From Blattabacterium cuenoti (GTDB lineage: Bacteria > Bacteroidota > Bacteroidia > Flavobacteriales > Blattabacteriaceae): a DNA stretch of 64,000 bases. The translations under genes and the position numbers were made by a program. The stretch spans positions 356,028 to 420,027 of the forward strand of contig NZ_CP059225.1 of assembly GCF_014251655.1 (NCBI RefSeq), written 5' to 3'. Positions 36,791 through 46,928 of the stretch are shown here, in pieces. The first letter of the stretch is position 1; each line of letters opens with the position of its first letter. The notes beneath the pieces were generated by a model. The model was not told the DNA's origin, made no database searches, and worked only from the letters and a program-made list of their open reading frames with translations.

Positions 36791-38185
36791 TCATAATTTA
36801 GTGTATCTACTCCTACCATTTTTCTTCATCATTAATCCATCATAATGGTAATTTAACAAATGTATATTTACTTGTTGCAATATATCTAAAATAACTCCAA
36901 CTACTATTAGTAATGAAGTTCCTCCATAAAATAGAGAAAAATTTTGAGTAATTCCTATTCGAAATACTATAGATGGTAATATAGCTATTATAGCCAATAA
37001 AATCGATCCTGGAAATGTGATCTTTGATAAAATATAATCTATATATTCCGCTGTTTCTTTTCCTGGTTTTATACTTGGAATATGTCCTCCACTTCTTTTT
37101 AAATCATCAGCTATTTGATTTACTGGAATAGTAATAGCTGTATAAAAAAAGGTAAAAATTATTACGAAAATAAAAATAGTCATATTATACCATAATCCAT
37201 AAATATCTTGAAAACAATGAAAAAAGTTTTTTATTTTAATGTTTTTTACATAGTTGGAAAATGTTAATGGAAAAAGCATAATAGCTTGAGAAAATATGAT
37301 AGGCATGACTCCTGCAGCAGTCATCTTTAATGGAATATATTGGTGTTTTTTATGACTAAATTTAGGGATTACTAATCCTAATGATTTATAATGAGATACA
37401 TATTGAACTGGAATTTTTCGGACAGATTGAATGATTAAAATAGAAAATAAAATTACTAATAACCATAATAAAAATTCAAAAAATAAAATTATTAATCCAC
37501 CATTTTTAATTCCTAATTTATTAAAAATTTCCTTTGTTATAGCGTCTGGAAAACGTGCAATTATTCCAGACATAATTATTAAAGATATTCCGTTTCCTAT
37601 TCCTTGATCCGTTATTTTATCACCTAACCACATAGTAAATAAAGTTCCGGAAGTTAAAACCATTACTCCTATAATCCAAAATAAACTTTTTCCATAAAAA
37701 GTATTTATATCAATTAAATAAACAGTAGAATAAGATATAGATGAAAAAGGAATAAACTGTTGAGTTAGAGAAACAAGATATATAGGAGCTTGTATTAAAC
37801 ATATAACGACGGTTAACCATCTTGTAATAAAACTAATTTGTTTTCTTCCACTTTCTCCATCCCTCTGTAATTTTTGTAAATGAGGAATAATAATACACAT
37901 CAGTTGTATTATAATAGAAGCAGATATATAAGGCATTATTCCTAAAGCTAAAATAGAAGCACGATTAAAAGCTCCACCAGTAAAAGAGGATAATATTTGC
38001 ATTAAACCTTTAGATCCAGCATGGAGTTTATCCATAAAATCACTAATTCCTAAAGGATTAATTCCTGGAATAGGAATATAAGCACCAAAACGATAAACTA
38101 ATAAGAAACTTAAAGTAGTTATTATTTTTTTTCGTAATTCTTTTACATTCCAAATATTGTGAAAAGTTTTAAAAAAACTATTCAT
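36791..38185 (-). CDS. secY: Preprotein translocase subunit SecY
   Basis: Central channel of the Sec translocon, 464 residues with about ten membrane helices. Visible family signatures are the N-terminal FFKTFHNIWNVKELRKKIIT, YRFGAYIPIPGINP, GIMPYISASIIIQLM (about 82), GNGISLIIMSGIIARFPDA (about 197) and NQIADDLKRSGGHIPSIKPG (about 353-372). Length is typical. It lies 5 bases after rplO in the spc operon. Confidence 0.98.
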   Translation of the reverse strand: MNSFFKTFHNIWNVKELRKKIITTLSFLLVYRFGAYIPIPGINPLGISDFMDKLHAGSKGLMQILSSFTGGAFNRASILALGIMPYISASIIIQLMCIIIPHLQKLQRDGESGRKQISFITRWLTVVICLIQAPIYLVSLTQQFIPFSSISYSTVYLIDINTFYGKSLFWIIGVMVLTSGTLFTMWLGDKITDQGIGNGISLIIMSGIIARFPDAITKEIFNKLGIKNGGLIILFFEFLLWLLVILFSILIIQSVRKIPVQYVSHYKSLGLVIPKFSHKKHQYIPLKMTAAGVMPIIFSQAIMLFPLTFSNYVKNIKIKNFFHCFQDIYGLWYNMTIFIFVIIFTFFYTAITIPVNQIADDLKRSGGHIPSIKPGKETAEYIDYILSKITFPGSILLAIIAILPSIVFRIGITQNFSLFYGGTSLLIVVGVILDILQQVNIHLLNYHYDGLMMKKNGRSRYTKL

Positions 38186-38190
38186 AATAA

Positions 38191-38661
38191 TTATTCATTC
38201 TTACAAAGATGAGTTTCTCCTCCTGCTTTTTTTATAGACAATAAAGCTTTTTTACTAAATTTAGATCCATATATTTTTAAAGGATAATGAATTTTTCCTC
38301 TTCCTAATATTTTAATAAAATCATTTTTTTTGATTAAATTTTTTTTTAACAAAATTTTTTTATTAATAATATCTTTTTCTTTAATTTTTTTTTGATCAAT
38401 CCAATTTTGGATAACATCTAAATTAATACCTATAAATTTTTTTCTTTTTTTTCTAAATCCAAATTTAGGAATCCTTCTTTGGATTGGCATTTGTCCTCCT
38501 TCAAACCCTATTTTTTTAGAGAAACCAGATCTTGATTTTGCTCCTTTATGTCCTCTTCCACAAGTCCCCCCTTTCCCAGAGCCTTGTCCTCTCCCTAATC
38601 TCAATTTTTTTTTTTTAAATATAATAATATTTTTTTTTAATAAATGTTTAACATCCATCAT
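38191..38661 (-). CDS. rplO: 50S ribosomal protein L15
   Basis: Large-subunit assembly protein of 156 residues with the glycine-rich [20 protein letters not shown] and [36 protein letters not shown], and the C-terminal LSIKKAGGE. Its start overlaps the rpsE stop by 14 bases (ATG at 38661, or the next ATG at 38658). In most Bacteroidetes rpmD (L30) separates rpsE and rplO, and here there is no room for it. Confidence 0.97.
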   Translation of the reverse strand: MMDVKHLLKKNIIIFKKKKLRLGRGQGSGKGGTCGRGHKGAKSRSGFSKKIGFEGGQMPIQRRIPKFGFRKKRKKFIGINLDVIQNWIDQKKIKEKDIINKKILLKKNLIKKNDFIKILGRGKIHYPLKIYGSKFSKKALLSIKKAGGETHLCKNE

Positions 38662-39157
38662 ATACTTTTTGAATAGTAATACCTCTTTGTTTTGCTATAA
38701 TAGATGCATCTCTCATACTACTTAATGCTTTCATTGTTGCTTTAATAACATTATGGTGATTAGAAGATCCTTTTGATTTAGATAAAACATTTCTTAACCC
38801 AACCGCTTCTAAAACAGCTCTTAAAGGTCCTCCAGCTATAATTCCAGTACCATCTGATGCTGGACGAATAAGAACACGAGCTCCTCCATATTTGGATTCT
38901 TGTTCATGAGGTATAGTTCCGTTAGAAATACAAACTTTACAAATATTCCTTTTAGCTTGTTCTCCTGCTTTATGAATAGCATCTGGTGCTTCCTTAGATT
39001 TTCCAAATCCATAACCAACTATTCCATTTTCATTTCCTTTTATAACAATAGCACTAAAACTAAAGTATCTTCTACCTTTAGTAACCTTACATACTCTTGT
39101 TACTCCAACTAATTTTTCTTTTAATTCCAGACCTGTATATTTTATTTTTTTATTCAT
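38648..39157 (-). CDS. rpsE: 30S ribosomal protein S5
   Basis: Small-subunit protein involved in decoding accuracy and mRNA unwinding, 169 residues. Motifs are [60 protein letters not shown] and [20 protein letters not shown] then [17 protein letters not shown]. It overlaps rplO by 14 bases and follows rplR by 10. Confidence 0.98.
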   Translation of the reverse strand: MNKKIKYTGLELKEKLVGVTRVCKVTKGRRYFSFSAIVIKGNENGIVGYGFGKSKEAPDAIHKAGEQAKRNICKVCISNGTIPHEQESKYGGARVLIRPASDGTGIIAGGPLRAVLEAVGLRNVLSKSKGSSNHHNVIKATMKALSSMRDASIIAKQRGITIQKVYDGC

Positions 39158-39167
39158 TTTTTTTATC

Positions 39168-39494
39168 CTAAAATTCTAAACCAGATTCTCTAATTCCATC
39201 AGCTAAAGATTTTATTCGACCATGATATAAATATTTTCCCTTATCAAATATCAATTTTTTTATTTTTAGTTTTTTAATTTTTTGTCCTAACAATTTCCCT
39301 ACTTCATTGGATAACTCTATTTTTGTTTTTCTAGATTTTTTAGAAAATATTTTTTCTCTTGAAGAAGAAGAAACTAAAGTTTTTCTAGATACGTCATCTA
39401 TAATTTGTGCATATATTCCTTTATTACTTCTAAATACAGAAACTCTTGGTCGATTGGGTTTTCCAAAAATTTTTCTTGATTTTTTATTTTTCAT
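39168..39494 (-). CDS. rplR: 50S ribosomal protein L18
   Basis: 5S rRNA-binding protein of 108 residues. It keeps the family blocks [20 protein letters not shown] and [20 protein letters not shown] with the terminal ESGLEF. The N-terminal basic tail is short ([12 protein letters not shown]). It lies 10 bases after rplF and 10 before rpsE. Confidence 0.96.
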   Translation of the reverse strand: MKNKKSRKIFGKPNRPRVSVFRSNKGIYAQIIDDVSRKTLVSSSSREKIFSKKSRKTKIELSNEVGKLLGQKIKKLKIKKLIFDKGKYLYHGRIKSLADGIRESGLEF

Positions 39495-39504
39495 ATAAAA
39501 TTAT

Positions 39505-40056
39505 TTAAGCGGATTTTCCGGATTTTCTACGAATGATTTCTCCAAAATATCTTACTCCTTTCCCTTTATAAGGTTCTGGTTTTCTGAAAGATCTAATTTT
39601 TTCGGATACAATCCCCAAAAGTTGTTTATCGTGAGATTTTAAAATAATTATATAATTTTTTCCTTTTTCTGATTCAATTTCTATATCAATTTCTTCAGGA
39701 AGTTGTAACATAATATTATGAGAAAAACCTAGATTTAAATCTAAAATCTTTTCTTTATCATTATAATTAGCTTTATAACCTACTCCTACTAATTCTAACT
39801 TTTTAAAAAATCCATAAGTAACCCCTATCATCATATTATTTATTAAAACACGATATAATCCATGTAAAGATTTAGATTTTTTATCTTCTTTATTTCTACA
39901 AACTAATAACTGATTTTTTTGTAACCGTAATTGTAATTGATTTGGAATTATTTGGTTGAAAGACCCTAGAATTCCTTTCACCGATATTTTATTTTCAATT
40001 ATTGTAACTTTTACATTTTCAGGTATGTAAATATATTTTTTTCCAATTCTAGACAT
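39505..40056 (-). CDS. rplF: 50S ribosomal protein L6
   Basis: Large-subunit protein near the factor-binding site, 183 residues in two similar domains. It starts MSRIGKKYIYIPENVKVTI and carries LHGLYRVLINNMMIGVTYGF, KKLELVGVGYKA, NLGFSHNIMLQLPEEID and the C-terminal signature IRSFRKPEPYKGKGVRYFGE then IIRRKSGKSA. It lies 18 bases after rpsH. Confidence 0.97.
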   Translation of the reverse strand: MSRIGKKYIYIPENVKVTIIENKISVKGILGSFNQIIPNQLQLRLQKNQLLVCRNKEDKKSKSLHGLYRVLINNMMIGVTYGFFKKLELVGVGYKANYNDKEKILDLNLGFSHNIMLQLPEEIDIEIESEKGKNYIIILKSHDKQLLGIVSEKIRSFRKPEPYKGKGVRYFGEIIRRKSGKSA

Positions 40057-40074
40057 TTTAAAATTTTTAGTTTA

Positions 40075-40458
40075 TTAATATACATAACATAAAATCTCTC
40101 CTCCTATTTTCTTTTTTCTAGCTTGCTTATCTGTTATAATTCCATCAGAAGTCGAAATTATAGCAATACCTAATCCATTTAACACTCTAGGTAAATTTCT
40201 ATATTTACAATATTTTCTCAGTCCTGGTTTACTGATCCTAATTATTTGTTGAATTACACAAATTTTTCCTTGATAATATTTTAAAGCTATTTTAATTATT
40301 TTTTTTTGTGAATCTACTTTATAATCTAAAATATATCCATTTTCTAATAAAACATTAGTAATTTCTCTTTTTATATTAGATAAAGAAAGTTCCAAAAGTT
40401 TATGTTTTGATAAACTAGCATTCCTAATTCTAGTCAAAAAATCAGCAATAGGATCCAT
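40075..40458 (-). CDS. rpsH: 30S ribosomal protein S8
   Basis: Central-domain 16S rRNA-binding protein. I use the ATG at 40458 because [20 protein letters not shown] is the family N-terminus, giving 127 residues. An upstream ATG at 40482 would add eight residues and run into rpsN. Other conserved parts are the C-terminal [20 protein letters not shown] and [18 protein letters not shown]. It follows rpsN by 17 bases. Confidence 0.96.
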   Translation of the reverse strand: MDPIADFLTRIRNASLSKHKLLELSLSNIKREITNVLLENGYILDYKVDSQKKIIKIALKYYQGKICVIQQIIRISKPGLRKYCKYRNLPRVLNGLGIAIISTSDGIITDKQARKKKIGGEILCYVY

Positions 40459-40475
40459 ATTTTTTTTTATAATTT

Positions 40476-40745
40476 TTACCAACTGGCTTTTTTAACTCCA
40501 GGAATAAATCCTTGAGAAACTAAATTTCTAAAAACAATACGAGAAATTCCAAATTTTCGCATATAACCCCTACATCTTCCAGTAATAGAACATCTATTTC
40601 TCAAACGAACAGGAGATGCATCTCTAGGTAATTTTTGCAATAATTCATAATTTCCAGATTCTTTCAAAATTTTTCTTTTATTTGCATATTTTATTACCAT
40701 TTTTTCTCTTTTTCTCTGTCTTGCTTTAACGGATTCTTTAGCCAT
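40476..40745 (-). CDS. rpsN: 30S ribosomal protein S14
   Basis: The start is set at ATG 40745 ([17 protein letters not shown]), giving 89 residues and a 1-base gap from the rplE stop. The upstream ATG at 40772 would add nine non-homologous residues inside rplE. Conserved parts are [35 protein letters not shown] and the terminal [11 protein letters not shown]. It is the longer, zinc-independent S14 type. Confidence 0.96.
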   Translation of the reverse strand: MAKESVKARQRKREKMVIKYANKRKILKESGNYELLQKLPRDASPVRLRNRCSITGRCRGYMRKFGISRIVFRNLVSQGFIPGVKKASW

Positions 40746-40746
40746 T

Positions 40747-41298
40747 TTATTTTTTTTTAAAAGGAATTCCAAAAAATGATAAAAGACTCTTCGCCTCTAT
40801 ATCATTCTTAGCGGAAGTCACAAATGTGATATTCATTCCCATATTTTTTTTTATTTTATCAATATTAATTTCAGGATAAATAATTTGTTCTATAATCCCC
40901 ATATTATAATTTCCATTACCATCAAAACTATTGTTTTTTATTCCATTAAAATCTCTTACTCTAGGCAAAGAAATTACAATAAGTCTTTCTAAAAATTCAA
41001 ACATTTTTGTTCTACGTAAAGTTACTTTAACTCCTATCGGGATTCCTTTCCTCAATTTAAATCCAGATTCATCATGTTTAGAATAGCATAAAACAGCTTT
41101 TTGTCCTGTTATATTTGTTATTTCTTTTAAAGAAAAATCTATTATTTTTTTATCTAAAACGGAACTCCCTACTCCTTGATGAATTACTATTTTCTTTAGT
41201 CTAGGAACTTCCATAACAGAAGTATATCCAAATTTATTTACTAAATTTTGTATTATTTTTTCCTTATATAATTTATATAATCTGGAGTTATAAATCAT
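40747..41298 (-). CDS. rplE: 50S ribosomal protein L5
   Basis: 5S rRNA- and P-site-contacting protein of 183 residues: [75 protein letters not shown] and [16 protein letters not shown]. Full length. Its ATG overlaps the rplX stop (ATGA, 4 bases), indicating translational coupling. Confidence 0.97.
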   Translation of the reverse strand: MIYNSRLYKLYKEKIIQNLVNKFGYTSVMEVPRLKKIVIHQGVGSSVLDKKIIDFSLKEITNITGQKAVLCYSKHDESGFKLRKGIPIGVKVTLRRTKMFEFLERLIVISLPRVRDFNGIKNNSFDGNGNYNMGIIEQIIYPEINIDKIKKNMGMNITFVTSAKNDIEAKSLLSFFGIPFKKK

Positions 41299-41522
41299 TT
41301 TTCTTTCATTTTTTTCAAATTAGATATATGAATGGGGGCTTCTTTCTCAAAAATTCCTCCTTTAGGTTTTTTTATACTAGGTTTAATGTGTTTTTTTACC
41401 ATATTTAAACCACTTATAATCGCCTTGTTCTTTTTAGGAAAAATTTTTTTTATTACCCCTTTATTTCCTTTATAATTTCCTGATAAAATTAATACTTTAT
41501 CTTCTTTTTTTATCTTTTTCAT
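41295..41522 (-). CDS. rplX: 50S ribosomal protein L24, shortened
   Basis: Assembly initiator of the large subunit. It has the KOW segment [20 protein letters not shown] (about residues 9-28), [12 protein letters not shown] and [18 protein letters not shown], and stops at residue 75, whereas L24 is usually about 100-105. The missing part is the C-terminal strand region after the HISN block. The stop overlaps the rplE start by 4 bases and there is no homopolymer near it, so this looks like a true evolutionary shortening, not a frameshift. Confidence 0.93.
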   Translation of the reverse strand: MKKIKKEDKVLILSGNYKGNKGVIKKIFPKKNKAIISGLNMVKKHIKPSIKKPKGGIFEKEAPIHISNLKKMKEK

Positions 41523-41549
41523 GTTTCTATTTATTTATAGAATATCATT

Positions 41550-41921
41550 CTACAAAACTTCTTGTGCCAAAGATATAATTTTCATATATTCCTTTTCTCT
41601 AAGCTCTCTAGCTACTGGACCAAAAACCCTTGTTCCTATCATTTCTCCAGAAGCATTTATTAATACACAAGCATTATCATCAAAACTTATATAAGATCCA
41701 TCTTTTCTCCTAGTTCTATTTTTGGTTCTAACAATTACGGCTTTAGATACTTGTCCTTTTTTTACAGTGACTCCTCCAGATACAGTTATTTTTATAGAAA
41801 CAACTACAGTATCACCTATTGAAGCATATCTTCTCTTAGATCCTCCTAAAACTCTAATAATTAATGCTTCTTTAGCACCTGTATTATCCGATACTTTACA
41901 TAGAGATTCTTGTTGTAACAT
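41550..41921 (-). CDS. rplN: 50S ribosomal protein L14
   Basis: Interface protein of 123 residues: [80 protein letters not shown] and [17 protein letters not shown]. It is complete and lies 27 bases before rplX and 30 after rpsQ. Confidence 0.98.
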   Translation of the reverse strand: MLQQESLCKVSDNTGAKEALIIRVLGGSKRRYASIGDTVVVSIKITVSGGVTVKKGQVSKAVIVRTKNRTRRKDGSYISFDDNACVLINASGEMIGTRVFGPVARELREKEYMKIISLAQEVL

Positions 41922-41951
41922 AACAACTATCGTTTAACTATTGTTTATTAT

Positions 41952-42230
41952 TCATTTAGATTTTTCTAATATAGAGACTAATCTCCAGCATTTTTTTCGA
42001 CTCATAGGTCGTATTTCCATAATATTTACTTTATCTCCATTCTTAGAAATATTTTTTTCATCATGAACCATATATATTTTTTTTTTCAAAATACTTTTTC
42101 CATAATATCTATGTTTCACTTTTTTAATTTCAGAAACTAAAATAGTTTTATTCATTTTATCACTTATAACTATTCCTTGTCTTTGTTTTCTAATATTCCG
42201 TAATATTATAGATTTTTTCCTATCTATCAT
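41952..42230 (-). CDS. rpsQ: 30S ribosomal protein S17
   Basis: Primary 16S rRNA-binding OB-fold protein of 92 residues with the family core RKQRQGIVISDKMNKTILVS, KVKHRYYGKSILKKKIYMVH and GDKVNIMEIRPMSRKKCWRL. Its start overlaps the rpmC stop by 4 bases (ATGA). Confidence 0.97.
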   Translation of the reverse strand: MIDRKKSIILRNIRKQRQGIVISDKMNKTILVSEIKKVKHRYYGKSILKKKIYMVHDEKNISKNGDKVNIMEIRPMSRKKCWRLVSILEKSK

Positions 42231-42421
42231 TTATTTATTTTTCTTTTATTTAACTCTGTTTTTAATTTAGCAATATTTCTTCTTAAGAATCGAACTTTGA
42301 TAGTATTTTTATTCATTTTAACATAATGATTAAATTTTAATTTATGATAATTTTCTTCACTAATTTTAATTTTTTGAATCAAATCATCTATTGATAAATT
42401 TTTAATACATGAATTTTTCAT
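42227..42421 (-). CDS. rpmC: 50S ribosomal protein L29
   Basis: A 64-residue two-helix protein next to the peptide exit tunnel. It fits L29 by position between rplP and rpsQ and by IKNLSIDDLIQKIKISEENY then HKLKFNHYVKMNK and RRNIAKLKTELNKR. It begins 2 bases after the rplP stop and overlaps rpsQ by 4 bases. Confidence 0.95.
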   Translation of the reverse strand: MKNSCIKNLSIDDLIQKIKISEENYHKLKFNHYVKMNKNTIKVRFLRRNIAKLKTELNKRKINK

Positions 42422-42423
42422 AA

Positions 42424-42837
42424 TTATGTTTCATTATAAAAAATGAATTTCGTTTTTATAGGAAGTTTTTGAGATGCTAATCTTAAAGCTTCTTTAGCTA
42501 TATCCATTTCAACTCCATCTATTTCAAATAATATTCTTCCTGGTTTTACTACAGAAACCCAAAATTCTACAGGTCCTTTTCCTTTACCCATGCGTACTTC
42601 TTGTGGTTTTTTTGTAGCCGGTTTATCTGGAAAAATATTAATCCATAATTTGCCTTCTCTTTTCATATATCTAGTAGCTGCAATTCTTGCTGATTCTAAT
42701 TGTCTTGAGCTTATCCATGCACCTTCTAATGCTTTTATTCCATATAATCCTCTTGAAAGAAAAACTCCTTTTTTAGAATTTCCTCTAATTCTTCCTTTTT
42801 GTTTTTTTTTATATTTTGTTTTTTTTGGTTGTAACAT
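42424..42837 (-). CDS. rplP: 50S ribosomal protein L16
   Basis: Protein at the A-site and subunit core, 137 residues: [20 protein letters not shown], FGxxGLK-like [55 protein letters not shown] and [20 protein letters not shown]. Complete. It lies 12 bases after rpsC. Confidence 0.97.
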   Translation of the reverse strand: MLQPKKTKYKKKQKGRIRGNSKKGVFLSRGLYGIKALEGAWISSRQLESARIAATRYMKREGKLWINIFPDKPATKKPQEVRMGKGKGPVEFWVSVVKPGRILFEIDGVEMDIAKEALRLASQKLPIKTKFIFYNET

Positions 42838-42849
42838 ATAAATAAATCC

Positions 42850-43551
42850 TTATTTATTTTTTCTATGAGTATATCTAGTATAATTTCTTTTCTTTTTTTG
42901 TTGTATTCCCAATAATGGAGATAACTCCCTTTTTCCATATACTTCTCCTTTCATAATCCATACTTTTATTCCTATGCTCCCGTAAACAGTATGAGCTACT
43001 GTCATATGATAATCTACATCTGCACGAAAAGTACCAAGAGAAATTCTTCCTTCTTTATAAGATTCACATCTTCCCATTTCTGATCCATTTAGTCTTCCAG
43101 AAATTTGAATTTTTATTCCTTGAGCATTCATTCTTATAGCAGAAAGAATAGATAATTTAATCGCTTTTTTATAAGAAATACGATTTTCTAGTTGCCTAAC
43201 TAAACCTTTAGCTACTAAAGGAGCATCTAATTCAGGACGTTTCACTTCTGAAATATTAATTTGTATTTCTTTTTTTGTAAGTTTTTTTAGTTCTTTTCTA
43301 AGAGTATCTACTTCATCCCCTCCTTTTCCTATAACAAGAGCAGGTCTTGATGTCCGAATAGTAATAGTAATAAACTTTAACGTTCTTTCTATGAAAATGC
43401 GAGAAACTATTCCTTTTGGAAGTCTAGCTTCTATATATCTTCTTACCTTAAAATCTTCTTGTATTCTATATTTATAATTATTACACCAACTGGATTGCCA
43501 TCCAGTTATAATTCCAAGACGATTAACAATTGGATTGGTTTTTTGTCCCAT
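42850..43551 (-). CDS. rpsC: 30S ribosomal protein S3
   Basis: Head protein lining the mRNA entry channel, 233 residues: [40 protein letters not shown], the KH-domain loop [20 protein letters not shown], and [20 protein letters not shown] then [17 protein letters not shown]. It lies 4 bases after rplV. Confidence 0.98.
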   Translation of the reverse strand: MGQKTNPIVNRLGIITGWQSSWCNNYKYRIQEDFKVRRYIEARLPKGIVSRIFIERTLKFITITIRTSRPALVIGKGGDEVDTLRKELKKLTKKEIQINISEVKRPELDAPLVAKGLVRQLENRISYKKAIKLSILSAIRMNAQGIKIQISGRLNGSEMGRCESYKEGRISLGTFRADVDYHMTVAHTVYGSIGIKVWIMKGEVYGKRELSPLLGIQQKKKRNYTRYTHRKNK

Positions 43552-43555
43552 ATAT

Positions 43556-43915
43556 TTATTTTTTATTTTTTCCTAAAAAAACCGAAATATTACTTGATCT
43601 TTTTCTTATTCTATGACCTCTACCTTGAGGTACAGGACGTAATCGCTTTAAAGTTTTTCCTTGATTTACTACAATTTTGTTTATATACAAATTGATATCC
43701 TCTAATTGTTCATATTTTCTTTTCCAATTAGATAATAAAGAAAGTAGCAATTTTCTAAAGAAATAAGAAACTCTTTTTTTACTGCTATATTCCAATATAG
43801 ATAAAGCTTTTTGTATCTCTTTATTTCGAATTAAATCAGCCACCAATCTCATCTTTCTTGGAGAAATCCTAACTCCATTCAAAGAAGCTGAAACCATACT
43901 TATTTTTTGTTCCAT
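43556..43915 (-). CDS. rplV: 50S ribosomal protein L22
   Basis: Exit-tunnel protein with an extended loop, 119 residues: [60 protein letters not shown] and [10 protein letters not shown]. It lies 16 bases after rpsS and 4 before rpsC. Confidence 0.97.
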   Translation of the reverse strand: MEQKISMVSASLNGVRISPRKMRLVADLIRNKEIQKALSILEYSSKKRVSYFFRKLLLSLLSNWKRKYEQLEDINLYINKIVVNQGKTLKRLRPVPQGRGHRIRKRSSNISVFLGKNKK

Positions 43916-43931
43916 ATCTTTGAATAGTTTT

Positions 43932-44216
43932 TCAGTTTTTTATTTTTAATTTATTTTTAGATCCAGAATGTCCTTTAAATATACGAGTTGGAGAAAATTC
44001 TCCTAGTTTATGACCAATCATATTTTCTGTAACAAATACATTAATAAACTGTTTTCCATTATGTACTGCAAAAGTTTGTCCTACAAAATCTGGTAAAATA
44101 GTAGTAGGTCTAGACCAAGTTCTAATAATGGTTCTTTTTTCTGATTTTATATTTTTTAATACCTTTTTATATAATTTTACAGATACATACGGTCCTTTTT
44201 TTAAAGATCTTGCCAT
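43932..44216 (-). CDS. rpsS: 30S ribosomal protein S19
   Basis: Head protein of 94 residues: [40 protein letters not shown] and [20 protein letters not shown] then [17 protein letters not shown]. Complete. It follows rplB by 8 bases. Confidence 0.98.
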   Translation of the reverse strand: MARSLKKGPYVSVKLYKKVLKNIKSEKRTIIRTWSRPTTILPDFVGQTFAVHNGKQFINVFVTENMIGHKLGEFSPTRIFKGHSGSKNKLKIKN

Positions 44217-44224
44217 AATAAAAT

Positions 44225-45049
44225 TTATCGTTTTCTTCTTTGCAAAATATATTTATTTGAGTATTTTTTCCTAGAACGAGTCCTGAATCCTTTAGATGGA
44301 TTTCCTGTTCTACTTCTAGGTATTCCACCGGAAGCTTTTCCTTCTCCACCACCCATTGGATGATCTACAGGATTCATTGCGACTCCTCTAGTTCTAGGTC
44401 TTCTACCCAAATGTCTTTTTTTTCCTGCTTTTCCATATATTTCTAATTGATGATCTAAATTAGATACAACTCCAATAGTAGCCATACAATTAATTATTAT
44501 CATTCTTACTTCTCCAGAAGGAAGTTTAATAGTAGCATATTTGTCATCTTTTGCAAATAATTGAGCAAAAGAACCTGCACTTCTCGCTATTTTAGCTCCT
44601 TGTCCTGGTCTAAGTTCTATACAAGAAATAATAGATCCTAATGGAATTTCACTTAAAAAAGTAGAATTTCCTACATGAAACGGAACATTCTTTCCAGAAA
44701 GAACTTTTTGTCCTATTTTTAAGCCATTCATTGCTATAATATATTTTTTTTCTCCATCCTGATAATGAAGTAAAGCGATAAAAGAAGATCTATTTGGATC
44801 ATATTCGATAGATTTTATAATAGCAGGAATTCCAAATTTTTTTCTTTTAAAATCTATTATTCTATATCTCTTTTTATGACCTCCTCCAAAATAACGCATA
44901 GTCATTCTTCCAACATTATTTCTTCCTCCTGACTTACATTTTCCCCTAACTAAAGATTTTTCAGGATAAGAATTTGTAATTTGATTAAAAGAATTTTTTA
45001 CTCTAAAACGTTGACTAGATGTAATAGGTTTTAACTTTTTAATTGACAT
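44225..45049 (-). CDS. rplB: 50S ribosomal protein L2
   Basis: Core large-subunit protein needed for peptidyl transfer, 274 residues: [49 protein letters not shown] and the key histidine loop in [20 protein letters not shown] (about residues 216-235). Complete. It lies 5 bases after rplW. Confidence 0.98.
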   Translation of the reverse strand: MSIKKLKPITSSQRFRVKNSFNQITNSYPEKSLVRGKCKSGGRNNVGRMTMRYFGGGHKKRYRIIDFKRKKFGIPAIIKSIEYDPNRSSFIALLHYQDGEKKYIIAMNGLKIGQKVLSGKNVPFHVGNSTFLSEIPLGSIISCIELRPGQGAKIARSAGSFAQLFAKDDKYATIKLPSGEVRMIIINCMATIGVVSNLDHQLEIYGKAGKKRHLGRRPRTRGVAMNPVDHPMGGGEGKASGGIPRSRTGNPSKGFRTRSRKKYSNKYILQRRKR

Positions 45050-45054
45050 TAAAT

Positions 45055-45339
45055 TTATTTTTGGTTAAAAAAATCAATTTTTTGGTTTTCATTAATTTGT
45101 ACGATAGCTTTTTTTACTCTAATAGTTTTTCCATAAATAAATCCTTTTTTAGTATACTTAGATTTATCTTTTCTAGGATAAATCATTGTTCTAACATTTT
45201 TAGCAGAACATCCAAATACTTTTTTTATTTCTTTTTTTATCTGAATTTTATTACAATTTATACGTACATAAAAAGTGTAATAGTTATCCTTAATTCTCTT
45301 AGAAGATTTTTCCGTAATAGAAGGTTTAACAAAGATCAT
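45055..45339 (-). CDS. rplW: 50S ribosomal protein L23
   Basis: Exit-site docking protein for trigger factor and SRP, 94 residues: [20 protein letters not shown], the VxxxxNKIxIKxAVxxxF-like [20 protein letters not shown] and [20 protein letters not shown]. It lies 15 bases after rplD and 5 before rplB. Confidence 0.95.
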   Translation of the reverse strand: MIFVKPSITEKSSKRIKDNYYTFYVRINCNKIQIKKEIKKVFGCSAKNVRTMIYPRKDKSKYTKKGFIYGKTIRVKKAIVQINENQKIDFFNQK

Positions 45340-45354
45340 AATCTTAATAAATAA

Positions 45355-45984
45355 TTAAATAGACAAAAATTTTTTAAGCTTTTGTATAGAATTTTCTGAA
45401 AAAATAAGATATGAAAAATTTAATAATGAAAAACAATCTAGCTCATTTATATTTAATAATTTAAAATTTTCTAAATTTCTAGATGATAAATATAAATTCT
45501 TGTTTCCTTCTCCTAAAATCATTAAAGATTTTTCATTTTTCAATTTCAAAAAATTCAACAAATTTAAAATAAATTTGGTTTTTGGTTTTTCTAAATCAAT
45601 ATTTTCTATAATTTTTATTTTATTATGCATTAATTTATGCTCAATAATAAATTTTTTGACTCTACTTTTAGTAAATTTATTTAATTTCAATGAATATTTT
45701 CTTGGTCTAGGACCAAAAACCCTACCTCCACCTCTAAAAATTGGATTCTTTATATTTCCTTTTCTAGAACTTCCCGTTCCTTTTTGTCTATGTAGTTTTC
45801 TCGTACTTCCAGATAATTCTCCTCTTTCTTTAGTTTTATGTGTCCCTTGACGTTGAGCAGATAGATATCTTTTTATTTCTAAATAAACAGAATAATGATA
45901 AGACTTTTTAGAAAAAATATTTTCATTAAATTCTACTTTTTTATTAGTCTCATTTCCTTTGATATCTAAAATATTTAATTCCAT
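45355..45984 (-). CDS. rplD: 50S ribosomal protein L4
   Basis: Large-subunit protein with a tunnel-reaching loop, 209 residues. The loop region [20 protein letters not shown] then [20 protein letters not shown] and [20 protein letters not shown] (about residues 40-100) is well conserved. The C-terminal half is more diverged and lysine-rich. Its start overlaps the rplC stop by 10 bases. Confidence 0.96.
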   Translation of the reverse strand: MELNILDIKGNETNKKVEFNENIFSKKSYHYSVYLEIKRYLSAQRQGTHKTKERGELSGSTRKLHRQKGTGSSRKGNIKNPIFRGGGRVFGPRPRKYSLKLNKFTKSRVKKFIIEHKLMHNKIKIIENIDLEKPKTKFILNLLNFLKLKNEKSLMILGEGNKNLYLSSRNLENFKLLNINELDCFSLLNFSYLIFSENSIQKLKKFLSI

Positions 45985-46613
45985 TTCTTTTTTTTAATCA
46001 TCAAATAGGAATTCTTATTTCCTGGTACTGATCCTTTTAAAACCAAAAGGTTTTGAATTGTATCAATTTTCAATATTGTTAAATTCTTAATAGTTATATT
46101 CTTTTTACCCATTTTTCCAGCCATTTTTTTTCCTTTAAAAACACGAGAGGGATCAGATCCAGCCCCTATAGAACCAGGAGATCTAGAACGATTATGTTGC
46201 CCATGACTTCTTTCTCCAACACCTGAAAAATGATGCCTTTTCATTACACCTTGAAATCCTTTTCCTTTAGAAATTCCTTGAATATCTACTAATTCTCCTT
46301 CTTTAAATAAATCTATATGAATTAAACTACCTAAAGAAAAAGGAATAACTGAACTTGAACTATTTCTAAATTCTATTAATTTTTTTTTAGGAGACAATCC
46401 AGCTTTTTTAAAATGACCTAACAAAGATTTATTAGTTTTTTTTATCTTTTTATCATCAATTCCTAACTGAATAGAAAAATAACCATCGTTTTCTATTGTT
46501 TTTATTTGAACTACATAACAGGGTCCTACTTGAACAATAGTACATGGAACATGTTCTCCATTTTCTACAAAAATACTTGTCATTCCTATATTTCTTCCTA
46601 TTAGTCCTGCCAT
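45975..46613 (-). CDS. rplC: 50S ribosomal protein L3
   Basis: Early assembly protein of 212 residues: [60 protein letters not shown] then [20 protein letters not shown]. Complete. It lies 5 bases after rpsJ and overlaps rplD by 10. Confidence 0.98.
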   Translation of the reverse strand: MAGLIGRNIGMTSIFVENGEHVPCTIVQVGPCYVVQIKTIENDGYFSIQLGIDDKKIKKTNKSLLGHFKKAGLSPKKKLIEFRNSSSSVIPFSLGSLIHIDLFKEGELVDIQGISKGKGFQGVMKRHHFSGVGERSHGQHNRSRSPGSIGAGSDPSRVFKGKKMAGKMGKKNITIKNLTILKIDTIQNLLVLKGSVPGNKNSYLMIKKKKWN

Positions 46614-46618
46614 TTTTT

Positions 46619-46924
46619 TTACACTTTTATTTCTGCTTCAACCCCACTAGGTAATTCTAATTTCATTAATGCATCTACTGTTTTAGATGAAGCATTATGT
46701 ATTTGTAAAAGCCTTTTATGAGTAGGAAGAAAAAACTGTTCTCTAGATTTTTTATTTACATGAGGAGAACGTAATACCGTAAATATTTTTTTTTCAGTAG
46801 GTAAAGGAACTGGTCCGTTCAATATTACTCCTGTAGGTAATACAGAATTCACAATCCTCTCCGCTGATTTATCTAATAAGTTATAATCATAAGACTTTAA
46901 TTTAATTTTTATATCATGACCCAT
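46619..46924 (-). CDS. rpsJ: 30S ribosomal protein S10
   Basis: Head protein and partner of NusB in antitermination, 101 residues: [40 protein letters not shown] and [20 protein letters not shown] then [13 protein letters not shown]. It lies 4 bases after fusA, with no tuf gene between, as in Bacteroidetes. Confidence 0.98.
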   Translation of the reverse strand: MGHDIKIKLKSYDYNLLDKSAERIVNSVLPTGVILNGPVPLPTEKKIFTVLRSPHVNKKSREQFFLPTHKRLLQIHNASSKTVDALMKLELPSGVEAEIKV

Positions 46925-46928
46925 ATTA

